A DNA stretch of 64,000 nucleotides from Triatoma infestans (lineage: Eukaryota > Arthropoda > Insecta > Hemiptera > Reduviidae). Made by a program: the position numbers and the translations under genes. The notes beneath the pieces are model-generated. The model searched no databases. It saw only the letters and a program-made list of their open reading frames with translations, and was not told where the DNA came from. Each line of letters begins with the position of its first letter. Positions within the stretch are counted from its first letter, which is position 1. The stretch is from the NCBI GenBank assembly GCA_011037195.1, contig JAAEAF010000266.1, forward strand, positions 248,001-312,000. The letters run 5' to 3'. Of the stretch, positions 21,726-31,920 are shown piece after piece.

Positions 21726-21765
21726 TGTAGTTCTTAATGCGGGGAAACAGAGAATAATAATCCAA
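20478..21765 (-). pseudogene. BEL/Pao reverse transcriptase, three overlapping frames
   Basis: The N-terminal part (21208-21765) has RRYVVALPFKTEAP, FMREYQNLQHM, VWKTQKDSCKIRVVFNASAK and LLSFRLHAVALCADIEKMYRQ. The next frame (21020-21298) has MELNTVTYGLTPSAFLAQRV and the catalytic YVDDIITGA. The last (20478-21002) has the connection domain with LGILWDPLSDTF, FDPLGFLAPIT and WDDPLP, then IAGFCDASAQAYAA, the start of the RNase H region. Two frameshifts (near 21290 and 21010) and one near 20540 separate the pieces. The first residues of the longest frame come from LTR sequence, not from the element's protease. Confidence 0.88.
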
Positions 21766-21977
21766 ATAAGTATGAATAATAAAACGCTTACCTTGTATGT
21801 TGTGGACACTGGCTTAACAACGTTCCAAGGAAGGGATCCCAAAAGGAAAAGAGAGTCGACTCCCCCACTCCCCTGGCCACAGATACCTTTGTGAACGTAG
21901 ATGGTGTCCTCCAGTCTAAAAGGCAAGCAGATTGAAGGCCAAGTAGGCATAAGTAGATTCCTTTGTATGATGTTCTG
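21726..21977 (-). repeat. BEL/Pao LTR, copy 3, truncated
   Basis: It begins TGTAGTTCTTAATGCGGGG next to the RT sequence and matches LTR copies 1 and 2. It stops after GTATGATGTTCT, where the duplicated block starts (ACGCGCTTTGC at 21978). Confidence 0.85.
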
Positions 21978-23825
21978 ACGCGCTTTGCTATTTGTCATTA
22001 AAACGTTCTCCTATTAATAATCATGTTTGTAAACGAACAATTATCTCTAGAAACGACGCCGGAAATGGATAAAATATAGAGAAGAACTTGAATGTTCTCG
22101 AAATATTTATTACTGAAGTGAAGATGTGGAGGATTTATATAATAATTTTTTAAATACGATTTCTCTGGCATTATCTGAAGCTGGGATTATTACAAGCTTG
22201 TATAGTCATGGCAGTGGAAATTTTTATGAGCATTTTTCCAATAGTTGGTATTCTAAAGAATGTAAATTATCTAAGAATAAATTAAACCGTTAAATTAATA
22301 GGCATTATAGAAAACGTAAATCTCATGATGTTTTAACTACTCAGTACACTCATAACTACAAACATATCAAACATGCTGTGACAAGACATCCAAACTTCTC
22401 TCACTCTAACGTCTGTAACATTGCTACAATTTCTCTAAATTATGCATCTGTATAATTACCTTGGTTTTTTGTTGAGTTATTTTACTATTACTACTTTTTA
22501 TTTTTATTGTTCTATTGTTTTATAACTGTTATTCTGTTTACTGTTTTGTTTATGCTAGCTATATTCTTATTTGTATATTTTTTCTTTATAGATAGCCCCT
22601 GAAAATGGTATACAATGTTTGCCGAAACGTCGGGTATCAAATTAAAAACACTTAAAAATTATTTGGTGATTTTTAGATACTTCCTGGCCGATAAGCCAAC
22701 TATTAGTTATATCTAAGATGTACATCTTTGACAGTATGGTTTCGAGTGTTTTACTCTATTCTTCAGAAATTTGGAGCCCTAATTATTTCGACCTTCTTAA
22801 AAGAGTGCATTTTAAGAGTGCAAATTCCGGGGAAAGCTGAGGTTTTAGGTTTTGAACTTTTAAATTTACTGAATTTTTACTAGCATTTTAGGTGTTGAAG
22901 GTAGCGCTGCCTTCCGGACTTAACATGTGACGTGTATCGCTCATATACATTAATATCACCTATTAATTATGATATGACATTGAGGGGGGGGCTGTTGAAC
23001 GTTTCAGTAAAATATCCAGAGTAAAATTTGTCAATTAAAATATTGATTCCGTCCCGTGAAGTCCAGCAAGATAAAGTCGTGTGCGTGTTTCACACCAAAC
23101 TTTTTTTTTCAATGAAAATTGAGAATGATAAGTGATGGTTATCAATTTCGTTCTACAAGTAAAGTAATCCGCATCAGTGGTCATAAAATTGGGTTGTTGG
23201 TCTAAAAATAACTTTTTATCTGAGTTTATTATTCTTCGGAACACAATTTAATATATATACACAAATACACATTTGGATTTGTTTGTCCTACCTTACACGA
23301 GTTTGATTGTATGTTTGTGATTAGTACTGTTAGTGCGGTACGCTACCAAAATTGTGAGAACATTTATATACATATACTTCTCTCTCTCCCCTCTCACTCT
23401 ATATAATATGCGCTCTTAACATGAAATTAAAACACGAAACAATCCACTTTAAACAAGATACACTGTAATTTTATTAACTAAAAATCAGATATACAAATGA
23501 AGTAGGTTTTGTTTTCAATTGACCAGTATTTAATCTGGCCAATATTAAATTTAATTAAAACAAAGTAATTAAAAACGATTTATTCTGAAATGTTATTTAT
23601 ATTATTTTCGAACAGATCGTTTAATTATAGTACTGTCAAGTAATTAATTAAATAGTAAACTTGAGAGAATTGATTGTGGGAAAATAAAATTAACTTTTCA
23701 CAAAGTTAGATTATATAGACAGTTTGAGAAAATGGTGAGGTGTTAAAGTGGGTTGGGGTGCGCATCAACTCGAACTGTTCACACCACCAGCTCAGAATTG
23801 ATATTGTGTGATCTTGTCAAACAAA
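21978..23825 (+). repeat. Duplicated 1.85-kb block, right copy
   Basis: It repeats 16485-18332. The left edge breaks LTR copy 3 and the right edge runs into LTR copy 2 after CTTGTCAAACAAA. It is the derived copy because its left edge cuts through a LINE codon context that is intact in the left copy. Confidence 0.92.
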
Positions 23826-23830
23826 GCGGT

Positions 23831-24479
23831 AAGTGGACTGTATTTGATAGGGTGTAGTTCTTAATGCGGGGAGACAGAGAATAATAATCCAAATAAGTAT
23901 GAATAATAAAACGCTTACCTTGTAAGATGTGGACACTGGCTTAACAACGAAAGGGATCCCAAAAGGAAAGGGATCCCAAAAGGAAAAGAGAGTCGACTCC
24001 CCCACTCCCCTGGCCCCAGATACCTTTGTGAACGTACATGGTGTCCTCCAGTCTAAAAGGCAAGCAGATTGAAGGCCAGTAGGCATAAGTAGATTCCTTT
24101 GTATGATCTGTACTCAAGCGGGGAACATGCGGTGTAACGAGAATAGCGGAAAACTGTGTACCCGTGAAAATGCGGTTTAATGAAAGAGGTGAGAAACGAG
24201 ACGCTCATATACTTGCGGCAAACAAACAGAGAGAAAACGAAACACTCAATATGCGGGTTAGCACGTGGAAAATGTAGAGCACTTCCGTGCGCGTACGAGC
24301 GAGGGTACAACAGAATAAGTACAGAATTAGCAGAGAACGAACTGAGAACTAACTGATTGGAGGTGAAGCTGAACAAATGAACGATCGGAAATTATCGTAA
24401 TTACGAAAACGGCCGAAAGTGACATATGTATTGCGGAAGGCATACATTGGGGGACAAAAAGGAGTTATGAGATTAAACA
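23831..24479 (-). repeat. BEL/Pao LTR, copy 2 (no adjoining internal region)
   Basis: It is full length compared with copy 1, with a number of substitutions and small indels. The high end TTAAACA is followed by unrelated host sequence GATATTCTACC. No matching 5-bp target duplication is visible on the low side, so it is not a simple solo LTR. Confidence 0.82.
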
Positions 24480-25250
24480 GATATTCTACCTAAATTTTGT
24501 AATATTTATTAGGCTGGGGAAAAATGATTAGACAAAATATGGTGTACAACACTTTCTCATACAATAATTACTACAATCTGACAAATTTTCTTAAAAATAA
24601 AACCTGATACAGGGAGTCCCAAAGGTTCAAGCTCTCCCAAAAATCTGTGCAATGATTGTAATAATCTTATATATGAACAGAATTAAGAAAAAGTATAAGG
24701 AAATACATTGAAGTTGTTTTCAACATGAAATACGCTTTTTGTAAAGGATTTTACCATTCTGAAATACCCATTTTCGGCCAAAGGATTGTTAGAAGAAATG
24801 TTATACTCGTTGATGAGGGCAGCGGCATCTCTGGGTGAAGCTAGGGAACTACGCGGGAGGGAAGGTAGGCAACCGAGCGGCAACTCTGGACAGATGGACA
24901 AACTACCCGCCCAATTTTGCATATAAATAACAAGAAACAAGTTGAAATAAAACACCTGGTTGCTAATTGTAACTCATTTAAAAAAACCATAAGGGTAGTT
25001 TTTAAATCATTAACACGGAGAGACGACACTCGGAGAGGTTGCGTTATGAGTTTTGTTGGAATTTTGGACAATAATCATTAAACCCGCAGAAGTGAGTGAT
25101 AGTTTCTATTAGTTATGCCTTACACTTGTTGTTTAATTTCAAATGAAAATTGTAGATCTTTGTATGTGTAGTTAACGTTTAAAGGAGATCGTTAGAACCA
25201 TCGTTTAAACGTGTAGTTTAAAGAAGATCGTTAGAGCCAAAAAAGTGAAA
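24480..25250. other. Non-coding stretch, nothing recognised
   Basis: AT-rich. It contains a near-tandem pair, AACGTTTAAAGGAGATCGTTAG and a diverged repeat of it, at about 25173-25230. No gene. Confidence 0.4.
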
Positions 25251-25254
25251 AAGT

Positions 25255-25384
25255 CATTCAGTAAAGAAGAGGTACTTCCGGTTGGAAGAAAATAAGTGGT
25301 ACTGTCAATCCCATGGTGATACCTAACCGGTATATCAAGATTGAACTTTCAACGATTTTTCGTTTTTGAGCTATGCTGTTCACT

Positions 25385-25450
<66 letters not shown>

Positions 25451-25452
25451 CA
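25255..25452 (+). repeat. Interspersed-repeat copy with (CA)n(TA)n microsatellite
   Basis: GTACTTCCGGTTGG, GTGATACCTAACCGGTATA and CGTTTTTGAGCTATGCTGTT precede a long CA run and a TA run. This is the usual position of the CA tract in this repeat family. Confidence 0.65.
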
Positions 25453-25973
25453 AATAATGTTGACCTACATAAGGTTTAACATATTGGACCAGCCCAACTT
25501 GTCAATATGATGGTGAATCAGAACAGACATGGACGCATCTGATATACCACGATCTAAAAGAAAGGTAAGTATTTGAAATAAAAGTGATAGGCCTACATCT
25601 GTGAAATAATTATACAAGTTTAAAGAAAGTCGTAAAAGAGTCTTTTTCACAAAAATTCCAAAAAACTCAGAACCCTTTTTTGTAAAATCACACTTTGTTT
25701 GAGTCACACAAAGTTTTCATCAAATTTGGAAGTTTAGCAATGATGTTAATATTATACAGGAGTAGAACTGTACATTATGCTGCAGTTCTACTTTAGAGGA
25801 AAGATTAATCCTAATGCCCCCCCCCCCCAACTCTGTGGATATGTATATGCGTATTGTATGACTCTACACAGTTAAAGAGATTTAAGAATTGCAAATATGA
25901 ATAAAATCCTTTTAAATTCAGAAATGCGAATTTCCTTAAAGAGTCCTTTCAGTTTTCCGCAATCTATAAACAC

Positions 25974-26216
25974 ATATGGGCGGGTTGGTTGCCAAATGGT
26001 GTAAGTCACAAAAATTAAAAAATGGATTTAATACCACTTGATTGCCAAGGCGTTAGTAGTTCAGTGTAATTATATTCAGCTCTATCTCTGAGCGAACTAT
26101 TGAACTAGGACCCACGCCACTTGTCGGATATGAAGAACTGCATGTCTAGATGAGTGGTGTCAATCCATGTTTCAATTTTTGTGACTTACACCGCTTGGCA
26201 GCCAAGCCACCCATAT
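25974..26216. mobile_element. Small non-coding element with 53-bp terminal inverted repeats
   Basis: The left arm 25974-26026 begins ATATGGGCGGGTTGGTTGCC. The right arm 26164-26216 is its imperfect reverse complement (ATATGGGTGGCTTGGCTGCC). Both contain GTGTAAGTCACAAAAATT. Length is 243 bp and there is no coding, which fits a MITE. The superfamily is not clear because no certain target-site duplication is seen. Confidence 0.7.
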
Positions 26217-26389
26217 ATTACTATGGTTTGAAACTTTCTCCGAGAAAATTGCTTTCCAGGAGAGATGTTGGAGTGTTGGCACGTCACACCACCGCGAATC
26301 CACACCTGTACAATGCGGAAGGCAGGTAATGTTTTGTAAGAAATTTGAAGATTGAAGAAAATTCACCTATAACAATAAGGAAACGAAAC

Positions 26390-26790
26390 AATATTAACAG
26401 AATTCAAACCCTCCAATCCAAGATCCTACGTCGCATCGTCGACGCGCCTTATTACGAAACGCGTTATCTAATGAAACTTTACATATTGACATCCACATTC
26501 CATTCGTCCATACTCTAGCGAAATCCAAGTATCTCAATTTCCACAGTATATTTCCCTCCATCTAATCCTCTTGTTCACATTCTCTCTACAACTTCATTCC
26601 CAGAAAATTCTATAAGACGATCGAAGCGACGTTGGCCCTGCGACCACCTGGCCAATTTTCGAAGCAAATTACCGATGAATAACCTTCCACATAACGTCTT
26701 ATTTTTATATACTTGAATCGTTTTTACTTGTTACATGCATAACATATAGTTGTAAAATTCTAAATATAAAAAAAAAAAGAAAAAAAAGAA
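26390..26790 (+). mobile_element. Jockey LINE 3' fragment
   Basis: It translates to NRIQTLQSKILRRIVDAPYY, then with a frameshift a decayed middle, and finally SIRRSKRRWPCDHLA before an A-rich tail at 26768-26790. This is the C-terminal end of a Jockey ORF2 and is comparable with 3500-3760 of the first element, though a different copy. Confidence 0.8.
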
Positions 26791-27331
26791 TAATAAGGAT
26801 TGCGATGAGAGAAAAGCGGGTAGATTTTCACATGAGACTTGTTCTTCGAGAAATTGGAAGCTCTAGTGGAGGTGTGACCGGCTTCCTGCATATCGGCATT
26901 CCAGCTTTGCATTAGACCTCCAGCTATGTAATATATACTAAGGACAATCACATGAAAGGGATATAACCCATTAGTTGTAACCAATTAAAGTTTAATTAGC
27001 ACCTAATTGAGAAGACATTAGATTAGATGATAGTCAGAATGGCAGTGAGTTACAAAGCGAAATTCATTAATGGCTCTCATTAGGGTCTATATTCGTGATG
27101 TTGCTTGTTAACGAGCCGATTGTTTATTAGCAATTTGCGATTAGAATTGAGTGTGTTGGTCTGAACGATTTTCTCTAACTTGGTACATTGAGTCGTTTTC
27201 AGATAAATGTGTAACAATTGGGGTACAACAAATCCCTGGAAGATGACAGTAAGATATCTAGGAATATTGTCAGACAACAAGCTCCTTTCCGGGGCCTAGA
27301 AGACACAAAAGACAAATTTAATAATGCGAAA
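26791..27331. other. Non-coding stretch with TAAT-rich block
   Basis: No gene. 26965-27080 is dense in homeodomain-type cores (CCAATTAAAGTTTAATTAGC, CACCTAATTGAG, TTCATTAATGG). It may be regulatory, but only by motif density. Confidence 0.35.
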
Positions 27332-27545
27332 TAGGAAATGGATTAGCTCAGTGGTAGTGGGACCCCTACCCTCAGTCCGGCTCTCCTGCTCTTAGATTTT
27401 CTCTTCCTAGGGGCCTCTGCAGCTCATTGTCCAGTGATGGTAGTGTTTTCTATAACCAGAGAACACTGTCCACAGGCCGGCAAGGCACTGAGAAGGCCCC
27501 GGGTGCTAATGACTCCCGGATGTTGTCGCCCCTTATATTAAAAAA
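27332..27545 (+). mobile_element. tRNA-derived SINE, type 1, B box deleted
   Basis: The head GGATTAGCTCAGTGGTAGTG resembles a tRNA A box. The body shares CTTAGATTTTCTCTTCCTAG, CAGAGAACACTGTCC and GGCCGGCAAGGCACTGAGAA with the SINEs at 31693 and 60939. The segment that should carry the GTTCGAATCC B box is missing, so it is not transcribable as it stands. The tail is TGTTGTCGCCCCTTATATTA. Confidence 0.8.
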
Positions 27546-27559
27546 CCTAGCGTGAAACA

Positions 27560-28090
27560 TATACTAACTGATAAAGTTACTGTACCAAATTTAATGAAAT
27601 TCGTCGTATTTTATGGAGAAAATCGAGATTAGTAAAGGAGGGCGCCTCACAAACGCCCATTGGTCGTGAGCCTTTCTGCGGCATCTGTACAAAACCGCCT
27701 TTGGGCCCATTGAGAAATGGCTAATACGGAAGCACACATTGTATTGGAAAAATATTGCGGGGCAAAGGCACACTAAGATCTTCTTATAGGACCCTACAAA
27801 GACTCGCAAAACCTATATCCTCGGCAAAATATAAGTAGGGCTAAGGAGAATCATTACCCTGGTCACAGGGCATTGCTTTTTAAGGAAGCATCTTCCTCTC
27901 TGCGGATTCACTCTGTAGGAAATATGGCCGGAAGGATGAGACACTATCTCTCCTTCTTAGAGAGTGTGAGTACAATGTTCACAGATGATTCCAGAAATTT
28001 GGCGCCTGTAACTTGGTGCCATATCCTGGTTCAGAAATTTCTCTCGCCTCAGCCCTGGCGTTTTTTAATGAGACAGGGCTGATGTGAACT
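27560..28090 (+). pseudogene. LINE fragment: RNase H end and C-terminus (LOA/R1-like)
   Basis: Frame-broken translation gives CGAKAH and LLIGPYKDSQNLYPRQ, then RRIITLVTGHCFLRKHL (about 27860) and REC...FGACNLVP...ALAFFNETGL (about 27965-28085). This is the usual end of LINE ORF2 proteins that carry RNase H and a CCHC-like tail (TGH..L..HL, then ..F...TGL). The open frame 27873-28082 is a shadow of the correct frames. No poly(A) is clear, and the GGCCCTGGCCCTAGATTAGA region is 3' UTR-like. Confidence 0.6.
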
Positions 28091-28199
28091 GTCACATTGG
28101 GGAGGGGGGAACAATGGGCCATTGGTGGCCTAAGTGCTGAACTTCCCTAGAAAGGCCCTGGCCCTAGATTAGATCAGATTAGGCTCCACTTCCGAATCG

Positions 28200-30161
28200 G
28201 TTAAAAAAAAAATCAATTATGCCATCGTTTCGACAGTAATTTCCTGTCTTTTTCAAAGCTTTATTAGAAAATACGTACAAGTCTTGGAAAGTGCAGATAT
28301 AAATTGATAAAAGACTTTCACTCTAAAAACATAAAAAAAAAGAGCTGTAAATTGCCATGTCAGGTTTTTTAACTACGCAGCCATAAGTTAATAAGCATTT
28401 TTATATATTTTTATTACGTTTTTAAAGTTAAGAGTGCTGGGTCAATTTTTATCTGCACTTCCATGACTTAACTCTTTTTTTAAGGCTTGAAATTTACAGG
28501 AAATTCGGTCGAAACATTGGCAGAGCTGAACGGTCTTAACAAATTCACATTTATTATCATTGATTAACGATTAACAAAAGATTAACGAGTAACATCTGTT
28601 TAGATGTTTCGAAAAATATTTCGCAATATTCAATAAAGTCAAAGTTGAATATATATATTTGGGGAATTGTAAATTTACATATTAAAGTTATAGAACAGCT
28701 GAAGATTTATTTATGGCAGCATTATTAAACATAGGCAATAAATTGAGCAGTACTCTTGAGATAATACAATCGACTACACTGTAAATTTACTACTTCCATT
28801 TCCCGCGTCGAATGTGCATATCAATAACAATACACGATATCATGCTCTCTATCTGTGTAGGCGTGAAGAGATACTGATGAAACAGTACACACTTACCATG
28901 AGATTGATTGTGCGGGTGGGGGAGTCACTATATTAGAGAACAGCGCAGCCAACCTACAACAATTACCCACTTACTGATGGGTAATGTTTTACAGTAAAAT
29001 ATGAGTGTTGCGATTGTGGTACCTCATCAATACTAAGTAGGATTATTAGTTCCTCCTGATTCGATAAAATGCCACATTTTGAAGATCGATTAAATGTTAA
29101 CATTTCAAAAATGAAAACCTAATGACTCTCGCTGACTGCAGTTATTAGATTATCTAGTGGTTTATTCAATCTTGGATGAAGAGTTTTACTAAATATTTAG
29201 TTGTGTTCAATATTATAGAAAGCCGACACTTAGGTGATTAAACTCCAGAAGGCAGCGCGATATCCCAGCATCATCAAATCTCTTGAAATCAACTTCCAAC
29301 ATATATGTAGCTTAAAGAATTCCCACTGGTGCTATCGAGCAAATACCGGAAACAAAAAGAAAACTTTCAGGGAGTCCACACTTGTGGTCAACCTATTTAC
29401 TTCAACGCCGAATTTTAGCAGCAAATTTATTTTTCTTCACTATTATTCAGGTGAGAAAAGCCTGTAAAGACACTTAAAAGGGAAACCGAAAGTCTTCCCC
29501 CTCAGCCCAAGTACTCCACCCAAATCAATTTGCCCATGAAATAAAAGTTATACCACCTACCTCTACCTAGTTAGTTATACTACCTACCTCTACCTAATTA
29601 TACTACCTACCTCTACTTAGTTATACTACCTAACTCTAGAAGTAGACCTACTTCTACTTTATCTATTCTGTAAGCTTCGAACCTATAGTTGCATGTAATT
29701 ATTTATGCATGCATTTTGATTTCATTAAGTAAAACTCAGAAATCTTTAATTCTTCATTTCTTGAAAGTTTCCGCAATTGAAGCTAATTTGAATTCTATAT
29801 TTTTGATTGTTATTTTCTGGATGAAATGAATCAATTGTTTATTTTTCAGATATACTTTCCGTCTAATTGCCCCAATCAGGATAATATACTTTGTAAGTTC
29901 TACTGATGAGATATTAATTCACCAGATAGAGGTGTGGAAGAGGGAACATTGTGTATTGCGAACATACTGGTAATAGAAGACACAGCCTTCTGACACTGCG
30001 GTACGAGAGCGGCCTGCATGGTTTAACATACTGAGGAAAATCTTAGATGTTCCCTCTTGAAAAGCGTTCAAAAAAAATGTCTCGATAGTTAATTTTGATT
30101 TTATAAAAATAATGGAGGCAAACTTAAATGAATAATAATATGTATAAAATAAAAACCATAC
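28200..30161. other. Non-coding stretch, probably channel-gene intron
   Basis: It lies downstream of the 135-nt exon on the minus strand. I searched for the next exon, which should encode YSCL..., GYYLIQ... and a PARV transmembrane segment, and did not find it. It contains the minisatellite at 29562-29650. Confidence 0.4.
29562..29650. repeat. Minisatellite of TACTACCTACCTCTACCTA
   Basis: About four imperfect units of roughly 22-27 bp (ATACTACCTACCTCTACCT with variable AGTT spacers). Confidence 0.8.
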
Positions 30162-30296
30162 CAATTTGAAATGATTCTTGACAATTAGAAGCTTCAATTT
30201 GTACAATTTCAAATTGTGGCATCCTCAGCCCTTTGCCCATAATGACTGGATTCTCTGGATTCCATTCCAGTCGTAATTCTTCTATAGTTTTGGAAA
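30162..30296 (-). CDS. Cys-loop ligand-gated anion channel, exon after the Cys-loop
   Basis: A 135-nt exon on the minus strand, with acceptor TTTTTGTTCCAG before 30296 and donor GTATGG after 30162. It completes the codon left open by the exon at 50212-50294 (T|TT, Phe) and itself leaves one base (G|). It encodes FSKTIEELRLEWNPENPV, then MGKGLRMPQFEIV and NCQESFQIG. This matches the outer-domain segment between the Cys-loop and transmembrane helix 1 of glycine/GABA/glutamate/histamine-type chloride channels: the D/E-L...W pattern, the LPQF strand, and a Cys followed by a Gly just before the YSCL strand. The following exon in relatives is often 138-144 nt in the vertebrate genes, close to this size. 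The channel would sit in the plasma membrane as a pentamer. Confidence 0.87.
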
Positions 30297-30370
30297 CTGG
30301 AACAAAAAGAAAACAAAAAACAATCAGTTACAAATCAATCGTCGGTATTTATATGTATATAGTCTGAAAC
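30297..30370 (-). other. 3' end of the 19.9-kb intron of the channel gene
   Basis: The acceptor side of the intron that spans 30297-50211. Its pyrimidine tract precedes CCAG. The intron's contents are listed separately. Confidence 0.7.
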
Positions 30371-30575
30371 TATTGTGTCCGATGTGGTGGTAGTACCTAA
30401 CAAGTATACCAAGTTTGGACATCCAGTGATTTTCGTTTTTGACATATTTTGTTCACTCACTCACACACACACATTTGCTAAAAACATTTTTTGTACTCAT
30501 GGGAACTTCCGGTGCAAACTTAATGTCGAAAATTTGATACGATTGCAATTACTAGTAATAAGAGATAGTAAATAG
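30370..30575 (+). repeat. Interspersed-repeat copy
   Basis: The order is GTGGTAGTACCTAACAAGTA, CGTTTTTGACATATTTTGTT, (CA)n, CATTTGCTAAAAACATTTTT, TTCCGGTGCAAACTTAATG, TTTGATACGATTGC and GTAATAAGAGATAGTAAA. It is one of the most complete copies in the window. Confidence 0.7.
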
Positions 30576-30711
30576 AATTAAAAAAAAGTGTATTGCATTT
30601 TGAAAGCGATAAGGTATACTGAAATTGAATGAAGCTAATTACAAAGTTATAAGAAAAAATGTTAATGTTAAAGAAATTACAAACACTGGTCCATTTTTTG
30701 GAAATAATAAA

Positions 30712-30880
30712 TACACTGTTATTAGGTAAACTACTAACTGGTTGTGTATTGGCTACACTGTTATTAGGTAAACTACTAACTGGTTGTGTATTGGCTAAAC
30801 TGCTATTAGGTAAACTACTAACTTGTTGGCTACACTGCTATTAGGTAAACTACTAAGTTGTTGGCTACACTGCTATAGTG
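30712..30880. repeat. Minisatellite of CTATTAGGTAAACTACTAACT
   Basis: Four units. The first two are about 43 bp (with GGTTGTGTATTGGCTACACT) and the later ones about 34 bp, having lost part of the spacer. The open frame across it is only a by-product. Confidence 0.9.
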
Positions 30881-31692
30881 GTAGCCTCTCGCAACCGGTC
30901 ACACGATTTCAACACCCAGCTTACACTTAGGAAAAATCATCTGTTTACCTAAATTATTAGCCAAGTACCTCAAGCTGGCCGGAAGCAGATAATAATCACA
31001 GTAAATTTACTGTGCAGTCAACTGTTCATTACTCTTTAACTATATATTGTTTCTATATAAATCTTATAGAAACAGTAGGAAATATATGGTACATTGTTTA
31101 ACCAACCGAATTGTTGCCACTTACTTGTGAACCCTCAATCTCATGACTTAGCAGCCTCCAGTCTCGCAGCAGATATTTGCTTCTTAAGATAAACTTGGTA
31201 TTAGAGTTTGAGATTGAGCTGAACTTCTATTTTAAAATCTTTAAATTCAGATTAACAAAGAGCCAAAGTGCCAAGATACCAACTGTCACTGACTAACAAG
31301 GGTCTTACACACACCACAAATAATAAAACTATTATCCCTATTCCCTTGAAGTAATAAGTCCGAAGGTGCTCACTGACAACAATGGAGACGGGCGAGAGTG
31401 GAAAAAAGACTAGTAAAATTAATAAGGGATGACACAAAAAATATAACGAAAAGGAGCTGGACGCCACCCTGTCAGTGTGGAGAGGAAGAGCGGAAACAGC
31501 GAAACGTTCAGGAATGAGGTAGGAAAAGGGTTAGGGGTACCGCGTAGGTGAAGGCAGCTCCCGGGTATCGGACATGTGTTGATTTTCTGCCGCTAGAATA
31601 GGAATAGATTAACCAAATAGAATCATAAAAAAAATGTTATAGGGAATAAATACCAACAATTTTCAATAAGGCCAACACTACTGGTTTCCTTG
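30881..31692. other. Intronic non-coding stretch
   Basis: Nothing recognised. The minus-strand 71-codon frame at 31252-31467 is hydrophobic but has no family signature. Confidence 0.35.
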
Positions 31693-31920
31693 ATTTTTTT
31701 TGTTTTAATTTAAGGCGCGTCAACATTCTATGGAGCCTTCTCCGTGCACTGCCGGCCTCCGGACAGTGTTCTCTCGTTGCAGACAACACTGTCCATCACT
31801 AGACAGTGAGCTGTAGAGGTTCATAGGAAGAGAAAATCTAAGGGTAGCACAGCTGGATTCGAACCCGGATCCTCAACGTGGGAGTCCAGTACACTGACCA
31901 CTTAGCTATTCCCTTCCCTA
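31693..31920 (-). mobile_element. tRNA-derived SINE, type 1, nearly complete
   Basis: On the minus strand the A box is TAGCTAAGTGGTCAGTG and the B box is GGTTCGAATCC. The body contains AACGAGAGAACACTGTCCGG, and the tail TGTTGACGCGCCTTAAATTA ends in A/T-rich sequence. Pol III transcription followed by LINE-mediated insertion is the expected mode. No certain target-site duplication is visible. Confidence 0.88.

Noticed and set aside
25465..25707. Possible exon with donor AAAGGTAAG on the plus strand at 25560-25568
   Set aside because: No frame gives a recognisable protein and no acceptor is clear.
28200..30161. Search for the next channel exon (YSCL, transmembrane 1-2)
   Set aside because: No WVSFW-like or PARV-like coding on the minus strand here or further down to position 1.
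29562..30880. CRISPR-like array
   Set aside because: The repeats are contiguous minisatellites with no unique spacers, in eukaryotic DNA.
31693..31920. tRNA gene
   Set aside because: A and B boxes are present, but the cloverleaf is not complete and the body and tail are shared with other SINE copies.
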